Shown here: piece by piece, positions 1-6,489 of the stretch | Position numbering within the stretch: the stretch's first letter is position 1 | How the letters are laid out: every line of letters begins with the position of its first letter | Source of the DNA: Candidatus Latescibacterota bacterium | Lineage (GTDB): Bacteria; Latescibacterota; MVCY01 | NCBI GenBank assembly: GCA_030608245.1 | Contig: JAUWEO010000060.1 | Coordinates: forward strand, 1-8,856 | Direction: 5' to 3' | Length of the DNA: 8,856 nt | Made by a program: the position numbers and the translations under genes | The notes under the pieces: generated by a model | Seen by the model: the letters and a program-made list of their open reading frames with translations, nothing else | Databases searched by the model: none | Told to the model about the DNA's origin: nothing

Positions 1-1
1 C

Positions 2-874
2 GATAGGCAAGTGAATTTCAACGTAAATAGAGGACTATATCATACTGGACGATTACTCGATGACTTATTCACCTATACTCAAGTATTAGGGACGGATGGT
101 CTATTTATTGATAGACTCCTGGGCAGTCAGATAGCTATTCCAGCCAGCGATCTTTATTTTGATTTAGGACATATCAATGCATCTCAGGTTTTGGCCTATG
201 AAGGCCAAACCAAATTCAAGTACAATCCAAGAATTCTAAAACGACTTGCTCTAACAAATATTATCAATGAGAAATATATCGTTGCAAAAAAATTCTTAGA
301 TCTCCTCAAGAAAAGTATACTGCATAGAAAGTGGGTCAGCTATTATGAAAACTGTCTTTTCAATAAGTCATTAGTTGAATCTGACAGCTTAATTCAATCA
401 AAACGTGAGCTAAGGCCGAAATTCGACTTTTTTATTAACCGCAACAACCCAAATCACGATCTGATTCTGTTGTTAAGGGAAAACGGAGACAATAAAATGG
501 CTTTTGAATATTTGATGGCATATTATTTACTTGAATGCAAAATGGGGGATCTGATTCAGCATCTTAAGAAATTCAGAGATTCGGGCGATAGAAAAATCCC
601 TCGTCATATAGGAGAAGCTCTATTATTAATTAAGGCTATGTCCCCACCTAATGTTGATATTGATCTCAATGAGTATAGCATTAATCCACATACAGTTGAG
701 CAATTTAGGCGCTTCAATAAGATTCTATTTGAGAGCTTCAGAGATGATGTGAAAGCAAAAGAGCTTCTGGAGAAGGAATTCAAAGACACATATTGGTATT
801 ATGTGCGTTATGTTAATCCAAAGCAAACAAAGGTTAGGTTAAAAGAGAGAAAAATAGATGAAAGTTTACTATAA
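2..874 (+). CDS. DUF6057-like protein, C-terminal part (5' truncated by window edge)
   Basis: The reading frame is open to the left edge, so the GTG at position 11 is probably an internal valine and the true start lies outside the window. About 290 residues are visible. They are mostly helical, with a TPR-like stretch early on: 'DLYFDLGHINASQVLAYEG', then 'NPRILKRLAL', then 'AKKFLDLLKK' and 'HRKW'. This wording matches what I remember of the soluble C-terminal half of Bacteroidota DUF6057 proteins, which carry membrane helices in the N-terminal half (not visible here). No catalytic motif is seen and the function is unknown. The last 17 nt overlap the next gene in another frame, which suggests translational coupling with that haem/beta-propeller protein. 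The DNA is AT-rich, unlike the genes beyond 2450. Family assignment is from memory and moderately sure; the gene itself is clear. Confidence 0.8.
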   Translation, partial: DRQVNFNVNRGLYHTGRLLDDLFTYTQVLGTDGLFIDRLLGSQIAIPASDLYFDLGHINASQVLAYEGQTKFKYNPRILKRLALTNIINEKYIVAKKFLDLLKKSILHRKWVSYYENCLFNKSLVESDSLIQSKRELRPKFDFFINRNNPNHDLILLLRENGDNKMAFEYLMAYYLLECKMGDLIQHLKKFRDSGDRKIPRHIGEALLLIKAMSPPNVDIDLNEYSINPHTVEQFRRFNKILFESFRDDVKAKELLEKEFKDTYWYYVRYVNPKQTKVRLKERKIDESLL

Positions 875-2399
875 ACCAATAATATCAATATTCTTGGGAA
901 TTATTGTAGTGGCAATATTGGTTACATTTCTGAAATCCGCGGATCCAGGCATTAAAATGTATACAGGACTTGATCGATTGCCCCAAATTGACCCAGATTA
1001 TAATGAGATTGTCATTCCTCCTAATATGGCTCCGTTGAATTTCATAATCAATGAACAAGGAACTGAGTATTATGTTGATATTCATGTCAAGAATAGCAGT
1101 ACTAATCCCATTAAGATCTCAACAAAAACTAATAAGGTAATTATTCCCATAAAAAAATGGAAGAATATCTTATCGTCAAACCGCGGCAAAGAATTGTATA
1201 TAGACATATATCTGAAGAATGAACTCGGTGAGTGGAGGAAATTTCGCTCAATAAAGAACAAAATCGCAAAGGAAAGAATTGACAGTCATGTTGCTTATCG
1301 ATTGATAAATCCTGGATATGTCTTATGGTGGGAAATGGGGATTTATCAACGTAATATTCAGAATTTTAATGAATCTGTCATTTTCACCAACAGGGTTACC
1401 AAAAAGAACTGTATGAATTGCCATTCTTTTTGCAGGAATAATCCTGAGATTCTGATGTTTCATCTGAGAGGACCTTATAGTGGAACGATGGTTGTTAAAG
1501 ATGGTGATGTGAATAAAATCAATACTGCAACAAAATATACAATGTCTGCAGGCGTTTATCCTGCCTGGCATCCTGAGGAGAACCATATTGCTTTTTCAAT
1601 CAATAAGATTATTCAAGGTTTCCATGCACAAGGAGATAAGACTATTTATGTGGGGGACAAAGCCTCTGACATAATCATTTATGATATTCAAACGAATACA
1701 ATAACAACATCTCCAAAAGTTTCAACCAGGCGAATGGAGAATTTACCCAATTGGAGTCCTGAGGGTAAGTATCTATATTTCTGCAGCGGTCCTGAATGGA
1801 CAGACAATAGGAAGTATGATGAATTACAATACGATCTTATGCGAATCTCCTATGATGTAGAAACCAATCATTGGGGTGAATTAGACACTATTCTTACTGC
1901 TGCTGAAACCGGAAAGAGTATCTCTTTCCCAAAAATCTCCCCTGATGGAAAATATATATTATTCTGTATGAGTGATCACGGCTATTTTACTATTCATTTC
2001 ACATCCAGTGACCTTTATATGTTAGATCTGAGAGCAAAAAAATATCGGAGGCTTGCTGTCAATAGCGAACATGTTGAAAGTTATCATAGTTGGTCCAGTA
2101 ATAGCCGGTGGTTTGTGTTCAGCAGCAAAAGGAAAGATGGACTATGCTCGAGATTATACTTTAGTTATGTTGACACAGTCGGGAATGTGTATAAGCCATT
2201 CTTGATGCCGCAAAAAGATCCACATTTTTATGACACCTATATCAAAAACTACAATATCCCGGAATTGATTGATGGACCCGTAGCAGTCAGTCACTGGAAG
2301 CTTGCGCGGACTGCCCATAAGATGCCTATTCAAGCGAAATTCGATTCAACAGTTGATATCGATGCCTTATCAGGTGCTACAAAAATATCAAAAAAATAG
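858..2399 (+). CDS. Membrane-anchored TolB-like (PD40) beta-propeller protein with one c-type haem motif and a C-terminal SGAT motif
   Basis: The product is 513 residues. One hydrophobic segment (about residues 7-25) after a short basic N-terminus indicates an inner-membrane anchor or uncleaved signal, placing the rest outside the cytoplasm. An N-terminal beta-rich domain (about 45-180) leads to CMNCH at 185-189, a single CxxCH haem c attachment site, with another Cys at 192. Four PD40/WD40-like blades follow: 'YPAWHPEENHIAFS' (234-247), 'PNWSPEGKYLYFCS' (297-310), 'PKISPDGKYILFC' (358-370) and 'HSWSSNSRWFVFSSK' (410-424). The extreme C-terminus reads 'DALSGATKIS' (502-511), which matches the flavinylation signature D-x-x-S-G-A-T-x-x-[ST]. 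The ATG lies inside the end of the DUF6057-like gene, with a weak purine-rich AAAAGAGAGA upstream. Such proteins are often labelled 'TolB-like' or 'cytochrome c biosynthesis', but no function is established. An envelope electron-transfer or sensing role is inference. Confidence 0.88.
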   Translation: MKVYYKPIISIFLGIIVVAILVTFLKSADPGIKMYTGLDRLPQIDPDYNEIVIPPNMAPLNFIINEQGTEYYVDIHVKNSSTNPIKISTKTNKVIIPIKKWKNILSSNRGKELYIDIYLKNELGEWRKFRSIKNKIAKERIDSHVAYRLINPGYVLWWEMGIYQRNIQNFNESVIFTNRVTKKNCMNCHSFCRNNPEILMFHLRGPYSGTMVVKDGDVNKINTATKYTMSAGVYPAWHPEENHIAFSINKIIQGFHAQGDKTIYVGDKASDIIIYDIQTNTITTSPKVSTRRMENLPNWSPEGKYLYFCSGPEWTDNRKYDELQYDLMRISYDVETNHWGELDTILTAAETGKSISFPKISPDGKYILFCMSDHGYFTIHFTSSDLYMLDLRAKKYRRLAVNSEHVESYHSWSSNSRWFVFSSKRKDGLCSRLYFSYVDTVGNVYKPFLMPQKDPHFYDTYIKNYNIPELIDGPVAVSHWKLARTAHKMPIQAKFDSTVDIDALSGATKISKK

Positions 2400-2450
2400 T
2401 CAAAAGGCCGAATCGGTTATATAGCAATCCAAAAGCATATCCTGCGCAGA
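2400..2450. other. Short convergent intergenic gap, no terminator visible
   Basis: The two blocks of genes converge on these 51 bases. The only symmetry is CCGA-A-TCGG (2408-2416), too short and tight-looped to be a credible terminator, and there is no T-tract on either strand. Base composition changes here from AT-rich on the left to near-balanced on the right. Confidence 0.6.
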
Positions 2451-4190
2451 TCACTCTCCCCATAAGGGAACTATTTTAAACTGGATTACATCGACCAACC
2501 CCTTGTCTGTGAGCTTCAGTTCTGGGATTACCGGCAGGGCCAGGAAGGAGAGAGTGATAAACGGACTCTCCGGTTTCACCCCCAAGTCCTCTCCTGCCTG
2601 ATGCAACTGCTGCAAACCCTCTTGTACCTCCTGAACAGATCTATCGGACATCAACCCGGCAATGGGAAGCGGCAGCGAAGCCAACACACGTCCTCCGCAA
2701 ACAACGGCATATCCTCCCCCCAGGGCTGCTATTTTCTCGACCGCCACCAACATATCCCGGTCATCAGTCCCCACCACAATAATGTTATGAGAATCATGGC
2801 CCACAGAAGAGGCCAGCGCTCCTCTGTTCAATCCAAACCCCTTAACTAACCCCAAGCCTATATTGCCTGTAGCCTGATGCCTTTCGATCACCGCCAGCTT
2901 CAAGATGTCATTTTCCCAATCGGAGACAACAAGACCTCCCTGGGATTTCGCCCTGGTTACCGTCTTTTTAGTAACGATCTGGTCAGGCACAAGTTCAATA
3001 ATCTTAGCCTGTTCTCCCTCGAGCTTAATCTTGAAGCTCTGCAAAGATAAAGGTGCTGTATTGACAGTGTTCAAGACAGCGGGGTCTTGGTAAGGGGCGA
3101 TTTTTACCGAGAGCTGTCCGTCTTCTACTACTGGTCGACCATCTTTAAATACTGTTTCTACTTCAAAATCCTTCAAATTGTTCACTATCACCAAATCGGC
3201 GATGTAGCCTGGGGCCACTGCTCCCAGTGCTTTAAGTCCAAAGCGCTGAGCGGTGTTAATGGTGGCCATCTGAACCGCTCTGATCGGGTCTAAGCCCAGT
3301 GAAACTGCCTTTCTCAATATCTGGTCGATGTGGCCCTCTTGGAGCAGATCCCTGGGGTGTCGGTCGTCGGTGACAAACAGGCATCGGCGGAAATTGGCAT
3401 TGTTCACCAACGGCAAAAGGGCAGCCAAGTTCTTGGCCGCCGAGCCTTCTCTAAGCATAATCCACATCCCCAGCCTCAGCTTCTCTGCAGCTTCCTGGCG
3501 GGTGGTGCATTCGTGGTCAGAGTAGATTCCAGCGGCTATGTAAGCATTCAGCTGTTTTCCAGAGAGGCCAGGGGCATGGCCGTCAACCGGTTTATCCCTT
3601 TGCCGGGCAGCGAGCAGTTTGTTCATCACCTCTTCTACCCCGTAGATCACCCCCGGATAGTTCATCAGTTCCCCTAAGGCAACTACTCGTTCCCAGCCCA
3701 GCATCTCGTTTATCTCCTGATGGTTCAGAGTTGCCCCTGATGTCTCCAGTTCTGTAGCCGGTACGCAGGAGGGGGCGGTCAGGAAGACATTCAAGGGGAC
3801 ATTTCTACTGGAATGTAACATATATTTAACACCCCTTAATCCCAGGACATTGGCGATTTCATGGGGGTCGGCAACAACCGAGGTAGTGCCGTGGGGAAGC
3901 ACCGCCTTTGTGTATTCGGGGATGCTCACCATCGAGCTTTCCAGATGCACATGTCCGTCTATTAGGCCGGGGAGCAGATATTTTCCCCCAAATTCAAAGA
4001 CCTTTTCCGCATCTGTGTATTCTTCGCCTACCGCAGCTATGAATTTGTCTTTGAGCAAGACATTCGTTCGGTAGATTTCAGCGGAGAAGACATTGACTAA
4101 GCTGACATTCTTAAGCAACACATCTGCGGGCGAGGAGCTACGGGCAGTGTTTATCAGTTCGATGAGCTCCTGATTCTCCAGTGTCTTCAT
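2451..4190 (-). CDS. ade: Adenine deaminase
   Basis: The cytoplasmic enzyme hydrolyses adenine to hypoxanthine and ammonia. The 579-residue length is normal for the family. The amidohydrolase metal-site motifs are all present: 'PGLIDGHVHLESSM' (74-87, with His80, His82 and Glu84), 'ADPHE' (107-111), 'DGHAPGL' (203-209), 'SDHE' (224-227) and 'TDDRHP' (274-279). The C-terminal adenine deaminase domain contains 'SVGHDSHNIIVVGTDD'. The start is ATG after a G-rich GGGGAA about six bases upstream. The gene lies 24 nt after the hpt stop and is last in the minus-strand run. Hpt uses hypoxanthine, so the pair forms a salvage route from adenine to IMP. A full metal ligand set and intact frame suggest an active enzyme. 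Confidence 0.96.
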   Translation of the reverse strand: MKTLENQELIELINTARSSSPADVLLKNVSLVNVFSAEIYRTNVLLKDKFIAAVGEEYTDAEKVFEFGGKYLLPGLIDGHVHLESSMVSIPEYTKAVLPHGTTSVVADPHEIANVLGLRGVKYMLHSSRNVPLNVFLTAPSCVPATELETSGATLNHQEINEMLGWERVVALGELMNYPGVIYGVEEVMNKLLAARQRDKPVDGHAPGLSGKQLNAYIAAGIYSDHECTTRQEAAEKLRLGMWIMLREGSAAKNLAALLPLVNNANFRRCLFVTDDRHPRDLLQEGHIDQILRKAVSLGLDPIRAVQMATINTAQRFGLKALGAVAPGYIADLVIVNNLKDFEVETVFKDGRPVVEDGQLSVKIAPYQDPAVLNTVNTAPLSLQSFKIKLEGEQAKIIELVPDQIVTKKTVTRAKSQGGLVVSDWENDILKLAVIERHQATGNIGLGLVKGFGLNRGALASSVGHDSHNIIVVGTDDRDMLVAVEKIAALGGGYAVVCGGRVLASLPLPIAGLMSDRSVQEVQEGLQQLHQAGEDLGVKPESPFITLSFLALPVIPELKLTDKGLVDVIQFKIVPLWGE

Positions 4191-4214
4191 ATTGTTTCCC
4201 CGGGTTGGTCTTTG

Positions 4215-4739
4215 TCAAATTCTTAAGTAACCGATGTAAGGCAGATTTCGATACTGCTCAGCATAGTCTATGCCGTAACCTACAATGAACTTGTTGGGTA
4301 CAGTAAATCCCATGTAGTCCAAAACAATTGGCTTACTCCTCCGAGAAGGCTTGTCCAAAAGGGCACAGACCTTTAGACTATTAGGTTTCCTAAGCCAGAG
4401 ATTTTCAATCAGGCATTTCAGGGTAAGTCCTGTGTCTACGATGTCTTCTATCAAAAGGACATCCTTTTTCTTGATGGGCTGACTTAGATCCAAAAGGATT
4501 TTCACCCTGCCTGAGCTTTCGGTATTTAGACCGTAGCTACTTACTGAGACAAAATCACATTTGACAGGCACAGTGAGCCTTCTTATCAAGTCAGCCATAA
4601 AGACCCAGGCCCCTTTAAGGATGCCTACCATCAGGAGGTCTTTGTCTCGATAATCCTGAGAGATCCGTAGAGCAAGTTCCTTGGTTTTCTGTTGTATCTG
4701 CTCTTCAGAGATGAGGGGAACGAGTTTGTGGGGTGTCAT
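4215..4739 (-). CDS. hpt: Hypoxanthine phosphoribosyltransferase
   Basis: The enzyme transfers the phosphoribosyl group of PRPP to hypoxanthine (and usually guanine) to give IMP (GMP) in the cytoplasm. Its 174 residues are typical of bacterial Hpt. Visible motifs are 'GILKGA' (39-44, the PPi-binding loop), 'SSYG' (67-70), the PRPP-binding 'VLLIEDIVDTG' (94-104, with acidic pair Glu98/Asp99 and likely catalytic Asp102), 'LLDKPSRR' (127-134) and the C-terminal 'NKFIVGYGIDYAEQYRNLPY' (149-168), which closes on the purine. The ATG lies 6 nt after the acylphosphatase stop. No strong Shine-Dalgarno is seen, so translation is probably coupled to the preceding gene. The ade gene follows after 24 nt. 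Confidence 0.97.
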   Translation of the reverse strand: MTPHKLVPLISEEQIQQKTKELALRISQDYRDKDLLMVGILKGAWVFMADLIRRLTVPVKCDFVSVSSYGLNTESSGRVKILLDLSQPIKKKDVLLIEDIVDTGLTLKCLIENLWLRKPNSLKVCALLDKPSRRSKPIVLDYMGFTVPNKFIVGYGIDYAEQYRNLPYIGYLRI

Positions 4740-4745
4740 ATATTC

Positions 4746-5027
4746 TTAGAATCTTATGGTGAATCGGTCAAATTCTGCTTTATATTGGGAGTTCTCGACA
4801 TCGATTTTGCTCACCTGGGCCGACCAGGGTCCCCGGCGCAGCTGTTCAATGAAGCTATTCATAAGTCCCTGTTTACCCTCTGTCACCACTTCCACTCTTC
4901 CGTCGGGCAGGTTACGGACATATCCAGTGATACCGAATTCTGTGGCTGCTCTTTGGGCGAAGAATCGGTAGCCTACGCCCTGTACTACTCCTGAGACGAC
5001 AATATGTGCTCTAATATAGGCATCCAT
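4746..5027 (-). CDS. acyP: Acylphosphatase
   Basis: This small cytoplasmic enzyme hydrolyses carboxyl-phosphate bonds such as those in acetyl phosphate or carbamoyl phosphate. The 93-residue length and the ferredoxin-like alpha/beta pattern fit the family. The two signatures are present: 'GVVQGVGYRFF' (13-23), with catalytic Arg21 in the phosphate-binding loop, and 'GYVRNLPDGRVEVVTEG' (35-51), with catalytic Asn39. The ATG lies 15 nt downstream of the CCA end of tRNA-Pro(CGG), with only a weak AAGG about ten bases upstream of the start. The stop is 6 nt before hpt. The physiological role of bacterial acylphosphatases is poorly defined, and its place between a tRNA and purine salvage genes does not settle it. 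Confidence 0.95.
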   Translation of the reverse strand: MDAYIRAHIVVSGVVQGVGYRFFAQRAATEFGITGYVRNLPDGRVEVVTEGKQGLMNSFIEQLRRGPWSAQVSKIDVENSQYKAEFDRFTIRF

Positions 5028-5042
5028 TTAACAGAGGCCTTA

Positions 5043-5120
5043 TGGTCGGGGCGGTGGGATTTGAACCCACGACCTCAGCGTCCCGAACGCTGCGCGCTGA
5101 CCGGACTGCGCTACGCCCCG
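5043..5120 (-). tRNA. tRNA-Pro(CGG), CCA encoded
   Basis: A full cloverleaf can be drawn on the minus strand. The acceptor stem CGGGGCG (5120-5114) pairs with CGCCCCG (5053-5047). The D stem is GCGC/GCGC and the anticodon stem is CAGCG/CGCTG. The loop TTCGGGA carries anticodon CGG (5085-5083) followed by G37, normal for proline. The T arm is GTGGG-TTCAAAT-CCCAC. Discriminator A and an encoded CCA end at 5043. It reads the CCG codon. The mature 5' end is 2 nt from the stop codon of the upstream membrane protein gene, so the tRNA must be released from a shared transcript or start inside that gene. Confidence 0.97.
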
Positions 5121-5122
5121 AC

Positions 5123-5638
5123 TTATCTCCCTACCAGAAAGTGAGAAACTGCACCCAGAACCCCTAACGAGGCCAAAGTGACAACTGCACCGGCTATGAA
5201 GATTCCGGCCAAAATAGCCAGCACAGCAGGTCTGAACCGGATGCCGAAAAGGAAAGCCGCCACGGTGCCTGTCCAGGCGCCGGTCACCGGCAGAGGAATG
5301 GCTACAAATAAGATTAAGCCAAGGACCTCAAATCTTTCCACCACCCGGCTGCGTCTTCGGGTTCTTTCAAAAAGCCAGCTGAAAAATCTGTCCCAGATAC
5401 TGTATTTCCGCAACCGAAGCGAAACTGGTTCCAACAGCAGCAGCAGAGGTATAACCGGCAGAAAATTGCCCAGGACTGCATAAAAATAAGCCTGTTGCCA
5501 TTGGAGTCCTCCAGCTGTCAGCGCCCAGGGTATTGCTCCTCTTAGCTCGGATACGGGAAGGGTGGCGATCACAAAGGTGATCAACGGCTCAGGCAGAGCG
5601 GCTAAGTGTTCCACCAGCCCCTGAATCACTGTTTCCAC
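5123..5638 (-). CDS. Small multidrug export-family (COG2426/PF06695-type) membrane protein
   Basis: A 171-residue hydrophobic protein with about four membrane stretches (roughly 16-40, 48-71, 104-132, 137-167). A very basic cytoplasmic-looking loop 'RTRRRSRVVER' (92-102) separates two halves. Each half carries a proline-rich motif: 'LPVSELRGAIP' (27-37) and 'IPLPVTGAWTG' (114-124). The pair is diagnostic of the 'small multi-drug export protein' family as I know it. The family name rests on weak functional evidence, so transport of drugs should not be assumed. The start is GTG, overlapping the pcm end by 13 nt, with AGGTGA six bases before it. Translation is therefore probably coupled to pcm. 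The stop lies 2 nt from tRNA-Pro(CGG). Confidence 0.9.
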   Translation of the reverse strand: METVIQGLVEHLAALPEPLITFVIATLPVSELRGAIPWALTAGGLQWQQAYFYAVLGNFLPVIPLLLLLEPVSLRLRKYSIWDRFFSWLFERTRRRSRVVERFEVLGLILFVAIPLPVTGAWTGTVAAFLFGIRFRPAVLAILAGIFIAGAVVTLASLGVLGAVSHFLVGR

Positions 5639-6270
5639 CCCTGTTCACCTACCAAGTGCACAAATGTGCAGCCGCAGACATGGCGCTTTTTGACCTTTTT
5701 GCCTTCTTTTTTAATGACCATAAGGTCCTGGTAGTAAGCTCCTCCCATAGGGATGGCCATCTTGCCCGGGTCGTTCAACTGCTGTAACAGACTGGTGGGG
5801 ATATCCGGTGCCCCGGCGGTGACCAAAATACGGCCGTAAGGCGAGAACTTCTCCCATCCTAATGTTCCGTCGGCAACTTCGAAGCGGATATTTCGGTAAT
5901 CCAGGTCTTCCAAAAGAGTCGATGCCTGTTGGGATAGTTCGGGAATCCGTTCGACTGTAAATACTTCCCTGACGATTTCAGCCAATATCGCCGCCTGGTA
6001 GCCAGAACCAGTGCCTATCTCTAATACCCGTTCATCTCCGGAGAGTTGTAAACATTGGGTCATCAGGGCCACCATATAAGGTTGGGATATAGTCTGTCCC
6101 TGCCCGATGGGCAGGGGACGGTCATCGTAAGCCTGCGACCAGAGGGACCGATCCACGAACCTGTGGCGGGGAACCGTGCGCATCGCCTGCAGCACCTTAT
6201 GGTTGGCAATGTCTCTTCCTTCCAGTTGGGTGGCAACCATCTGTTCTCTGAGGTTCGTATATTCGTTCAT
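5626..6270 (-). CDS. pcm: Protein-L-isoaspartate O-methyltransferase
   Basis: The enzyme methylates L-isoaspartyl residues in aged proteins with S-adenosylmethionine, starting their repair to aspartate. From the ATG at 6270 the product is 214 residues, the usual length. Visible are the substrate-side motif 'GQGQTISQPYMVALM' (56-70, with Ser62 at the conserved active-site position), the AdoMet-binding 'VLEIGTGSGYQAA' (82-94), 'VFTVER' (103-108, with acidic Glu107 near the ribose site) and the late motif 'LLQQLNDPGKMAIPMG' (161-176). A TTG two codons upstream (6276) is also possible. I chose the ATG because the family normally starts close before 'LREQMV'. Neither start has a well-spaced Shine-Dalgarno; AAAGG lies about 20 nt before the ATG. 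Pairing with upstream surE is the classical surE-pcm arrangement, here separated by palindromic repeats. Confidence 0.96.
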   Translation of the reverse strand: MNEYTNLREQMVATQLEGRDIANHKVLQAMRTVPRHRFVDRSLWSQAYDDRPLPIGQGQTISQPYMVALMTQCLQLSGDERVLEIGTGSGYQAAILAEIVREVFTVERIPELSQQASTLLEDLDYRNIRFEVADGTLGWEKFSPYGRILVTAGAPDIPTSLLQQLNDPGKMAIPMGGAYYQDLMVIKKEGKKVKKRHVCGCTFVHLVGEQGWKQ

Positions 6271-6276
6271 CTTCAA

Positions 6277-6351
6277 CTACTGTTGATTGATCCTTTCGTA
6301 AACGCTCATGCCGGCAGGGTCGGTACCACCAAGGATGAAAATGCCGTTTCG
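6277..6351 (-). pseudogene. Possible C-terminal coding remnant before pcm
   Basis: One minus-strand frame ending in TAG (6279-6277) reads like real protein: '...GIFILGG' then 'TDPAGMSVYERINQQ' and stop. It runs into the 33-bp palindrome at 6352-6384, beyond which the frame stays open only to a TAA at 6420-6418 and reads as low-quality sequence. No well-placed start codon or Shine-Dalgarno supports a complete small gene; ATG at 6309 would give only 10 codons. It may be the tail of a gene lost by deletion or broken by the repeat, or chance. I do not recognise the family. Confidence 0.3.
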
Positions 6352-6384
6352 AACCTCCCGCAGGTTCCGAACCTGCGGGAGGTT
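6352..6384. repeat. Perfect 16-bp palindrome with nested hairpins
   Basis: AACCTCCCGCAGGTTC (6352-6367) and its exact reverse complement GAACCTGCGGGAGGTT (6369-6384) flank a single central base. Each arm is itself a small hairpin, AACCT-CCCGC-AGGTT and AACCT-GCGGG-AGGTT, so the DNA or RNA can fold as one long stem or two short ones. No T-tract follows on either strand, so it does not look like an intrinsic terminator. It resembles dispersed REP/MITE-like palindromes found in many genomes; copies elsewhere cannot be seen in this window. Confidence 0.9.
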
Positions 6385-6438
6385 GGTATCATTTTTGGAG
6401 CAAAAAGTCTAAAATGTTAAATGACGTTGTAGGGTTAA

Positions 6439-6469
6439 TGTAGAGACGACCCGGCGGGTCGTCTCTACA
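6439..6469. repeat. Perfect 14-bp inverted repeat (REP-like hairpin) downstream of surE
   Basis: TGTAGAGACGACCC (6439-6452) and GGGTCGTCTCTACA (6456-6469) are exact reverse complements around the 3-nt loop GGC. The hairpin begins 21 nt beyond the surE stop. There is no adjacent T-tract, so it may stabilise the surE transcript 3' end rather than terminate it. The core resembles a palindromic motif I remember as widely dispersed in environmental bacterial genomes. An alternative pairing of GTTGTAG (6426-6432) with CTACAAC (6465-6471) also exists. Confidence 0.9.
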
Positions 6470-6489
6470 ACTTAATTCGGTAGAAAGTC

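Noticed and set aside
11..13. GTG as the start of the first gene
   Set aside because: The frame continues upstream to the window edge with no stop and no ribosome binding site can be assessed, so the protein is better read as truncated.
2400..2450. Bidirectional terminator between the convergent blocks
   Set aside because: The only inverted repeat is four base pairs around one base, with no T-tract.
3330..3677. Plus-strand open frame of 115 codons antisense to ade
   Set aside because: It mirrors a highly conserved part of ade and has no independent support.
6277..6309. Ten-codon leader peptide (ATG at 6309) controlling pcm
   Set aside because: No Shine-Dalgarno precedes the ATG and no attenuator structure lies between it and pcm; a coding remnant is at least as likely.
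6055..6420. Plus-strand open frame of 121 codons across the pcm start and the palindrome
   Set aside because: It is antisense to pcm, its protein has no recognisable motif, and it exists because of the pcm codon pattern.
6352..6469. CRISPR-like repeats
   Set aside because: The two palindromes differ in sequence, occur once each here, and there are no regularly spaced spacers.
6439..6469. Intrinsic terminator after surE
   Set aside because: The stem is strong, but no T-rich run follows on either strand; I list it as a REP-like hairpin instead.
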